Below are positions 1-4,695 of a DNA stretch of 5,819 bases, piece after piece. Below the pieces are notes generated by a model. It saw nothing but the letters and a program-made list of their open reading frames with translations. It was not told where the DNA came from and did not search any database. The position numbers and the translations under genes were made by a program. The DNA comes from Acholeplasmatales bacterium (lineage in GTDB: Bacteria; Bacillota_I; Bacilli_A; Acholeplasmatales; Anaeroplasmataceae). The stretch lies in the NCBI GenBank assembly GCA_017388605.1, contig JAFPIE010000179.1, positions 1 through 5,819 of the forward strand, written 5' to 3'. Positions within the stretch are counted from its first letter, which is position 1. The number at the start of each line of letters is the position of its first letter.

Positions 1-705
1 ATATACCTCTATAATTCTTAAGCCCTTATCAAAATATTCATTAATTAAAGCCTTAATCGAACTAGATTTACCAGTGCCTGCATCACCATATAATAATACA
101 TTATTATAAGGCTTACCTAAAATAAAGTTTTCTGTATTCTCGCACAATAGCTTTTTTTGGTAATCTAAACCAATTAAATCCTTGAATGAAAGATTTAAGA
201 CATTCTTAATTGGCTTTAATATGCCATCCGCTACACGGAAGGCTTTATATATAGCCATATCCGAAAGCCCCTTTCCCTTATAGAAGCCTTCAATGACATT
301 AACAAAATTTAAATAATTATTGAGGTGCTCAATCTTATTATATAAATCATCCAATAGAGTTGCTAAATAGGTACCCTCACCTCTTTTAAAGGTGAAATAT
401 TTTGTTTCCTTTAGGAATTCAAATTCTTTATTATATAATTCAAAATATTCCTGATAATCCATCAAGATAATATTGGATTGTCCTTCTATTTTTTGATTCA
501 ATTCAATACTTCTCGTATAAGAATTTTCATTATAAATTAAAGTATATAAAATATATTTTTTATATAGATTACCCGTTATTCCATGCTCTATAGAAAAGGA
601 TACTAGATTTCCTACCGCAATTTTAGCAAGATTTTGATCATCCTTTGCATTCAAAATAGAATCTAAAATGTATGCTTTTTTTATCTCATTCATAACATAA
701 AACAT
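1..705 (-). CDS. DUF815-family AAA-type ATP-binding protein (3' end cut by window edge)
   Basis: The leftward frame opens at ATG 705-703 and stays open for 235 codons to the window edge, so the C-terminal part is missing. An AAAGAGGTG ribosome binding site (712-720) lies seven bases upstream and fixes the start. Residues 1-175 form a helical, charged N-terminal region. Residues 176-195 (DLIGLDYQKKLL, then ENTENFI) are followed by NNVLLYGDAGTGKSS at about 201-215, a Walker A motif with G207, G210, G212, K213 and S214, and then by IKALINEYFDKGLRIIEVY. This block matches my memory of DUF815 ATPases (typically NNVLLYG-GTGKSS-KALLNEY-GLRLIEV), which are usually a little over 400 residues. Walker B and the rest of the ATPase domain would lie off the window. 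The family binds ATP, but I know of no established cellular role. It is divergent from plsC and has its own promoter. Family call confident; function unknown. Confidence 0.9.
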   Translation of the reverse strand, partial: MFYVMNEIKKAYILDSILNAKDDQNLAKIAVGNLVSFSIEHGITGNLYKKYILYTLIYNENSYTRSIELNQKIEGQSNIILMDYQEYFELYNKEFEFLKETKYFTFKRGEGTYLATLLDDLYNKIEHLNNYLNFVNVIEGFYKGKGLSDMAIYKAFRVADGILKPIKNVLNLSFKDLIGLDYQKKLLCENTENFILGKPYNNVLLYGDAGTGKSSSIKALINEYFDKGLRIIEVY

Positions 706-739
706 AAAATGCACCTCTTTTACCCTATATTTCACTTAA

Positions 740-745
740 ATTATA
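740..745 (-). promoter_or_regulatory. -10 box for the leftward DUF815 gene
   Basis: The minus strand reads TATAAT, a perfect sigma-A type -10 hexamer, with its downstream edge 34 bases from the DUF815 start codon. The sequence 17 bases upstream is only a T-run, so the -35 is poor. Transcription would begin near 733 and give a leader of roughly 27 bases containing the AAAGAGGTG ribosome binding site at 712-720. Inferred from consensus only. Confidence 0.5.
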
Positions 746-754
746 TCGAAAATG

Positions 755-783
755 TAGAAAATAAAAAAGAAAAATGATAAAAT
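755..783 (+). promoter_or_regulatory. Promoter for the plsC-lipid kinase operon
   Basis: The plus strand has TAAAAT at 778-783, five of six matches to the -10 consensus, preceded by TG at 775-776, which makes an extended -10. TAGAAA at 755-760 is a four-of-six -35 at exactly 17 bases spacing. Transcription would start near 790, just before the TGAGGAG ribosome binding site (794-800) and the plsC ATG at 809. It is back to back with the DUF815 promoter within 103 bases. Consensus match only. Confidence 0.5.
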
Positions 784-808
784 AAAAGAACAATGAGGAG
801 TTTTTATT

Positions 809-1642
809 ATGATCGTTAATACAATACTTATACTTTTAGCCACTGCTACCTCTGGCGTTATTTGTTACTTTACAGGAACCTATACGACATGGTGGTGGGT
901 TTTAATATTCGTACTATTTATTCCTATTCTATACATCATTTGGTTTGGAATTTATTTAGTTCCACTTTGGATAGCATCTCTATTTATGAATATAAAAATT
1001 AAAAAGGGCAAGCCACAGCCAGAAAATGGCTCTAAGATTTGTTATTGGTTTGTAAGACAAACCTCCTATGTGGTTCCCTTCCTATTCCGTATTCATTTTA
1101 CAAGAAGTGGAGAATTCCCAAAGGAAAAAAGTATGATTGTTTCAAATCATACATCGAATTTTGATCCAATGCCAATTCTATATTATACAAAAGGACAGCC
1201 AGTTACCTGCGTAACTAAGCCAGGTAATCTAACTATGCCTATTGCAGGGCCATTTATTTACAATTGTAATTTTATTGAAATAGATAGAGATAATGATTTT
1301 AATGCCGTTAAATCTATTGTTCGTGCATCTAAGGTATTATCTAAGAATCTAGCAAGTGTATATATTTGTCCTGAGGGAACAAGAAATCATCATCCAGAGA
1401 ATGGATTAATGGATTTTAAGGGTGGAAGCTTTAAAATTGCATTTAAGGCAAAGTGCCCTATTACTGTTGTAGCTATTAAAAACACACATAAGGTTGGAAA
1501 ACAATTTTGGTATAGAAACACTAGAGTATTTGTCGATGTATGTGAGGTAATACCTTACGAAAAATATAAAGATATGAATTCGCAGGAGCTAGCTCACTAC
1601 TGCAAGCATTTAATAGAGGAGAAGCTAGCGGAAAGGGGTTAA
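809..1642 (+). CDS. plsC: 1-acyl-sn-glycerol-3-phosphate acyltransferase (PlsC/LPLAT family)
   Basis: Likely transfers a fatty acyl group to lysophosphatidic acid to make phosphatidic acid, the branch point of membrane phospholipid synthesis, at the inner face of the membrane. Visible evidence: two N-terminal hydrophobic stretches (about residues 3-20 and 29-58) for membrane anchoring; the catalytic HX4D motif NHTSNFD with H114 and D119; the FIEIDRDN block around 155-162; the substrate-binding motif CPEGTRN at 187-193 (E189, G190, T191, R192); and ITVVAIKNT near 218-226, corresponding to the last conserved acyltransferase block. At 277 aa it is slightly longer than many PlsC proteins because of the extended hydrophobic N-terminus. 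The start is supported by TGAGGAG eight bases upstream. It is the first gene of an operon with a lipid kinase one base downstream. The exact acyl acceptor is inferred from the family; other lysophospholipid acyltransferases share these motifs. Confidence 0.92.
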   Translation: MIVNTILILLATATSGVICYFTGTYTTWWWVLIFVLFIPILYIIWFGIYLVPLWIASLFMNIKIKKGKPQPENGSKICYWFVRQTSYVVPFLFRIHFTRSGEFPKEKSMIVSNHTSNFDPMPILYYTKGQPVTCVTKPGNLTMPIAGPFIYNCNFIEIDRDNDFNAVKSIVRASKVLSKNLASVYICPEGTRNHHPENGLMDFKGGSFKIAFKAKCPITVVAIKNTHKVGKQFWYRNTRVFVDVCEVIPYEKYKDMNSQELAHYCKHLIEEKLAERG

Positions 1643-1643
1643 T

Positions 1644-2501
1644 ATGAATTATCTTCTTTATAATCCATTATCGAATAACGGTAAGGGTGACGATGGCAAG
1701 AAAAAGGCAGTAAAGGAATTATCTGGTCAATTCCCTGATTTAGAGGAGGTTGACTATACTTCTACTATTTTTGAAGATTTAGCGAAGGATTTAAAGGCTG
1801 GAGACAATCTCATTTTAGTTGGTGGAGATGGTACCCTTTCTTTCTTTGCGAACGACATTAAAACATATCCTGTATGTGAGGGTGTTACCTATTATTTATT
1901 CCCATGGGGAACAGGAAATGATTTTGTTAATGATTTAAAGGATAAGGATGTTAATCTAAAGCTAATCGAAATCAACAAATATTTAGAGAAGCTACCAAAG
2001 GTTAAGGTAGGTACCCACGAGCAATATTTCATCAATAATGTTGGCTATGGTCTTGATGGAATGGTTTGTGAGGTTGCAGATTCCCTTAAGGCTAAGGGAA
2101 AAAAGCCAAACTATACTTCTATTGCTTTATCTTTACTTAGAGGTAAATACGAGCGTAGAAACGCAAAAGTTACGGTTGATGGCGTTACAAAGGAATTCAA
2201 GGAGGTATGGATTGCCCCTGCAATGAATGGTAGATACTATGGTGGTGGAATGAAGGCTACACCAGAGCAAAACAGATTAAGTGGCAATTTAACCTGTGCG
2301 GTAATGTATGGACAATCAAGATTGCATACCATTACAGCTTTCATGGGTATTTTTAAAGGAACCCATGTAAAGCATACCGAAATGGTTGAATTCATTGTTG
2401 GCAAGCATATTCACGTTGAATTTGATACACCTTGTGCTCTTCAAATTGATGGTGAAACATTCCTAGATGTTAAGGAATATGATGCTTGGTATGAAGAATA
2501 A
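1644..2501 (+). CDS. Diacylglycerol/lipid kinase family protein (DgkB/YegS/BmrU type)
   Basis: Member of the DAGK catalytic-domain family, which phosphorylates diacylglycerol or related lipids using ATP. With diacylglycerol as substrate the product is phosphatidic acid. Visible signatures: an N-terminal YNPLSNNGKG nucleotide-binding loop (residues 6-15), LVGGDGTLSFF with the GGDGT motif at 60-64, PWGTGNDF at 87-94 (usually GTGNDF or GSGNDF), NNVGYGLDGMV at 131-141, NGRYYGGGMKATP at 195-207, and QIDGE at 267-271 carrying the conserved C-terminal acidic residue. The length of 285 aa is close to the usual 290-310. There is no membrane segment, so it should be cytosolic or peripheral. The ATG follows the plsC stop by one base and its ribosome binding site (GAAAGGGG, 1631-1638) lies inside plsC, so translation is probably coupled. 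The neighbour supports a phospholipid role, but the true lipid substrate cannot be read from sequence, so I give no symbol. Confidence 0.9.
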   Translation: MNYLLYNPLSNNGKGDDGKKKAVKELSGQFPDLEEVDYTSTIFEDLAKDLKAGDNLILVGGDGTLSFFANDIKTYPVCEGVTYYLFPWGTGNDFVNDLKDKDVNLKLIEINKYLEKLPKVKVGTHEQYFINNVGYGLDGMVCEVADSLKAKGKKPNYTSIALSLLRGKYERRNAKVTVDGVTKEFKEVWIAPAMNGRYYGGGMKATPEQNRLSGNLTCAVMYGQSRLHTITAFMGIFKGTHVKHTEMVEFIVGKHIHVEFDTPCALQIDGETFLDVKEYDAWYEE

Positions 2502-2507
2502 AATTTA

Positions 2508-2533
2508 GGGACTACAATGTAGTCCCCTTTTTT
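2508..2533 (+). terminator. Rho-independent terminator after the lipid operon
   Basis: GGGACTAC (2508-2515) pairs perfectly with GTAGTCCC (2519-2526) across a three-base AAT loop and is followed by C and six T (2528-2533). It begins seven bases after the kinase stop. The T-run touches the stop codon of the converging leftward gene (2532-2534). On the other strand the hairpin is followed by TAAATTTT, so it may also end the leftward operon, though less efficiently. Confidence 0.9.
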
Positions 2534-3263
2534 AGTACTCATAATTCTTTTTTAATGGCTTCTTATTCCTTATTGGGAATAAAATATAATAAACTGGAAT
2601 TGTTAAGAAAATGATCCATGCAGGATGCCAAGCATTTAAGCCAAAGCCTAAACCAATATATATTCCTCCTACAACAAATGGGAATATATATTCTGGATTA
2701 ACCTCGCCTAAGAAGATAGGCATAAGTGGGATTAATAGGAATGCTAAGGAACCCCATGCCCACATTTTCCATATGTAACCCATAGCTAAAAATATGATTA
2801 AGCTTACAATGGGTGTTGCACATATAATTCTTTGTCTTAATGTCATATTACTAATTTTCATATAAACCTCCTCATCTACTACAACTCTTTTAATATAGGA
2901 TAATATATCTCTTTCAATTTCATTTTGTCTTATTACTCCATAGGTACTACTAAAGAAGAATACAGGTATGGCCATAGACATAGTATAGGCAAAGCCCTTA
3001 TCCTTCATAGATTTGTCTGCAAATAGAACTCTAAGCTCATCACCATTTACCTCTAAATAAATGGATATGGAGCATATCGTACCACTTAAGGATTTAAAAT
3101 ATTTATTCCTTTGTGTCATATTCGTTGCAGTAATAATATATTTATCTTGATTTAATACCTCTATATTCGTCATTAAGGAATTTCTTTTTAAAATATCAAT
3201 AATCCCATTCGATAATTTTTCTAAAGAAAAATCCTCTTCTATTTTGAATTTATATTCGTCCAT
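2532..3263 (-). CDS. Uncharacterised membrane protein with soluble N-terminal domain and about four C-terminal membrane helices
   Basis: No function recognised. Residues 1-145 look soluble. Within them, SLSGTICSISIYLEVNGDELRV near 58-79 and DKSMKDKGFAY near 83-93 lead into a hydrophobic patch (91-106) and YGVIRQNEIERDILSYI (108-124). This pattern resembles, from memory, the N-terminal domain of some small membrane proteins of Gram-positive bacteria, but I cannot name the family. Four hydrophobic helices follow at about 146-165, 169-186, 191-209 and 214-230. The last contains AWHPAWIIFLTIPVYY, a motif I associate with membrane tails of Firmicutes proteins, some fused to helix-turn-helix domains. 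The basic C-terminus (RNKKPLKK) should face the cytoplasm. It is the last gene of the operon, five bases after the upstream stop. No Shine-Dalgarno is visible before the ATG, so translation probably depends on coupling. It could be a membrane sensor or an integrity factor; both are guesses. Confidence 0.75.
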   Translation of the reverse strand: MDEYKFKIEEDFSLEKLSNGIIDILKRNSLMTNIEVLNQDKYIITATNMTQRNKYFKSLSGTICSISIYLEVNGDELRVLFADKSMKDKGFAYTMSMAIPVFFFSSTYGVIRQNEIERDILSYIKRVVVDEEVYMKISNMTLRQRIICATPIVSLIIFLAMGYIWKMWAWGSLAFLLIPLMPIFLGEVNPEYIFPFVVGGIYIGLGFGLNAWHPAWIIFLTIPVYYILFPIRNKKPLKKNYEY

Positions 3264-3268
3264 AATTT

Positions 3269-4282
3269 TTACTTAGAGATTTCATTTAGCCTTACTACAA
3301 AATTATTACAAATGGTAATCTTTCTAGATGCAATATCTATATCCTTATGCTCAACAATCATCATATACTCTGCATCCGCTCTATAATTATCTAAAATCGT
3401 AAGGCAATCATCGAAGCATACATTTAAAACCTCTAAATCCCCCTTCTTCTTTAGTTCTTCTATTATGGTAGCTTTAATTGCAAATCGCATGGCAAGGCTA
3501 TCTGGGCTTATCTTTCTATATTCCTTCTTTAAATTTTCATCCTTCTTAAGCTCAGATATTCCATACATTCCTGCAGATGCCCCAATCAAGAAAACATTTA
3601 AGGTAACCATAGATAACGTTATGGCAGCAAACCCTAAATTCTCTCCTGCATAGGCAAGATCATCTAAGGATGCTTTGACATCCTTATTTTTTGTTGCAGC
3701 AAAGGTACCAATAGGTCCTGCAAGAAGGCTTGCTGCAGCAACAATACCAAGGCCCTTCCATACACTCTTATCAAATTCCTTTAAATTCTTTTTATTAATG
3801 CTATAATAATTCTTCTTTAATTCTTCCTTTAATTCTTTTAATTTCGTCAAATTATCAAATAAAACATCCGATACCTTTTCTTCGGATTCATTAGGACAGG
3901 CAAAGCTATATTCACTTTGAAGTAAAAGCTTTAATCCCATTAAGATTCTTGCCTCATTATTGGTATCCTCTTTATAGAATTCCTCTACAGATTCTTTTAA
4001 TTCCTCCTTAGACATTAAAGGTATATCCTTATTCTTACTATTAAAATCCTCTAAATTATCTAAGGCCTTATTCTTTAATTTAGCTAAGCTATCCTTATCC
4101 TGCTTCTTAATTGGATTAATAATATTATTTATTACCTTATTGAATTTATTACTATTGGAATCCTTTAATTCTAAATCCTTAATTCTTTCTTCAATAAGCT
4201 CTATATCCTTATGTATTCTATAATATTCTAATGCCTTATATAGCTTTTCTTCTTCAAGTAAAATATTTTTAGTTTCTTCCAT
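3269..4282 (-). CDS. Uncharacterised helical protein with central hydrophobic hairpin
   Basis: No family recognised. The 337-aa protein is very rich in Lys and Glu. Residues 1-45 and 130-172 look like amphipathic or coiled-coil helices. Two hydrophobic stretches follow, GLGIVAAASLLAGPIGTFAA at about 177-196 (Gly/Ala-rich) and LGFAAITLSMVTLNVFLIGASAGMY-like sequence at about 216-240, separated by a short polar link (198-214). The C-terminal 95 residues are again soluble and helical, then a region with Cys and hydrophobic residues (288-331). There is no signal peptide. The whole resembles a cytoplasmic helical bundle carrying one membrane hairpin. The start is supported by AAGGAGA (4293-4299), which lies within the end of the upstream helix-turn-helix gene; the genes are one base apart. 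It is the middle gene of a three-gene leftward operon. A membrane-remodelling scaffold or an alpha-helical pore-like protein are possible readings, neither demonstrated. Confidence 0.75.
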   Translation of the reverse strand: MEETKNILLEEEKLYKALEYYRIHKDIELIEERIKDLELKDSNSNKFNKVINNIINPIKKQDKDSLAKLKNKALDNLEDFNSKNKDIPLMSKEELKESVEEFYKEDTNNEARILMGLKLLLQSEYSFACPNESEEKVSDVLFDNLTKLKELKEELKKNYYSINKKNLKEFDKSVWKGLGIVAAASLLAGPIGTFAATKNKDVKASLDDLAYAGENLGFAAITLSMVTLNVFLIGASAGMYGISELKKDENLKKEYRKISPDSLAMRFAIKATIIEELKKKGDLEVLNVCFDDCLTILDNYRADAEYMMIVEHKDIDIASRKITICNNFVVRLNEISK

Positions 4283-4283
4283 A

Positions 4284-4589
4284 TTATCTTATCTCCTTTA
4301 ATATAAATTCCTTTAAGCGCTCTAAATTCAATTTCTTACTGTTTTCCTTAATCAGTAAAATAATATCCTTTAGCTCACTATCATCCATAAAGTATATATC
4401 ACAATAAGAGTAAACATCCTTTTTGGAAAATTCGCCACTTACGATCGATTGAAATAGCTTAACCATAACCGGAGGTATTTCATCTAATGCACCAAGCTCA
4501 AAATCAGATATATATTTATATAAGGTTGGTCTTGATTTATTTGTAATTCTAGATAATTCTGTAATGGTAAGTAAGTCTGTTACTTTCAT
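4284..4589 (-). CDS. Small helix-turn-helix DNA-binding protein, probable regulator of its own operon
   Basis: A 101-aa protein. Residues 7-29 (LTITELSRITNKSRPTLYKYISD) form a clear helix-turn-helix: ELSRIT as first helix, NKS as turn, RPTLYKYI as recognition helix. It is followed by DEIPPVMVKLFQSI (37-50) and a charged helical C-terminus that probably mediates dimerisation. The type is closest to MerR- or invertase-like HTH folds, but it lacks the rest of a MerR protein, so I give no family name. The start is set by AAAGGGTGA (4594-4602) a few bases upstream of ATG 4589. It is the first gene of the operon, directly behind a promoter overlapped by TGTAAAA repeats (4613-4666). This arrangement is typical of an autoregulator, with the two downstream genes as its likely targets. 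DNA binding is a confident reading; repression, activation and effector are inference. Confidence 0.8.
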   Translation of the reverse strand: MKVTDLLTITELSRITNKSRPTLYKYISDFELGALDEIPPVMVKLFQSIVSGEFSKKDVYSYCDIYFMDDSELKDIILLIKENSKKLNLERLKEFILKEIR

Positions 4590-4612
4590 TTTATCACCCT
4601 TTCTTTAACATT

Positions 4613-4641
4613 ATTTTACAACAAGTGTAAAATTTTGTAAA
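4613..4641 (-). promoter_or_regulatory. Promoter of the HTH-hairpin-membrane protein operon
   Basis: Read on the minus strand, TTTACA (4636-4641, five of six to the -35 consensus) is followed after exactly 17 bases by TAAAAT (4613-4618, five of six to the -10 consensus). Transcription would start near 4606, leaving a leader of about 17 bases with the ribosome binding site. The -35 coincides with one TGTAAAA repeat and the -10 with the inverted copy, so anything bound to the repeats would block polymerase. Confidence 0.65.
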
Positions 4642-4666
4642 ATATAAATGTAAAAAAGTGTAAAAT
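4613..4666. repeat. TGTAAAA(T) repeat cluster, likely operator
   Basis: On the plus strand TGTAAAA occurs at 4626-4632, 4636-4642, 4649-4655 and 4659-4665. Three copies extend to TGTAAAAT; the copy at 4649 ends in A. Start-to-start distances are 10, 13 and 10 bases, close to one helical turn. An inverted copy ATTTTACA (4613-4620) forms an 8-bp palindrome with the first direct copy (TGTAAAAT, 4626-4633) around a 5-bp spacer. The cluster covers the operon promoter directly upstream of the helix-turn-helix gene. Operator function is inferred from position and spacing. Confidence 0.6.
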
Positions 4667-4689
4667 AAAAGTCCTGATTGCTCAGGACT
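4661..4689 (-). terminator. Rho-independent terminator of the transglutaminase-like gene
   Basis: On the minus strand AGTCCTGA (4689-4682) pairs with TCAGGACT (4677-4670) around a GCAA loop, a GNRA-type tetraloop, followed by TTTTATTTT. It begins six bases after the stop codon (4698-4696). Its T-tract overlaps the last TGTAAAA repeat. It separates the transglutaminase-like gene from the downstream operon, which has its own promoter. Confidence 0.85.
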
Positions 4690-4695
4690 ATATAT

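Noticed and set aside
706..808. Possible riboswitch or small gene in the divergent intergenic region
   Set aside because: At 103 bases it is filled by two promoters and two ribosome binding sites; I see no stable hairpin or open frame with a start site.
2038..2226. 62-codon plus-strand open frame inside the lipid kinase gene
   Set aside because: It lies wholly in another frame of a gene with clear DAGK motifs, has no ribosome binding site of its own, and encodes nothing recognisable.
3465..3653. 62-codon plus-strand open frame opposite the 337-aa gene
   Set aside because: It is antisense to a longer frame that has a good ribosome binding site and operon context; its hydrophobic look comes from the complementary strand of the hairpin region.
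4613..4666. Repeat cluster as a CRISPR array or replication iterons
   Set aside because: The units are 7-8 bases with 3-6 base gaps, far too short for CRISPR, and there is no replication protein or DnaA-box cluster nearby; overlap with a promoter favours an operator.
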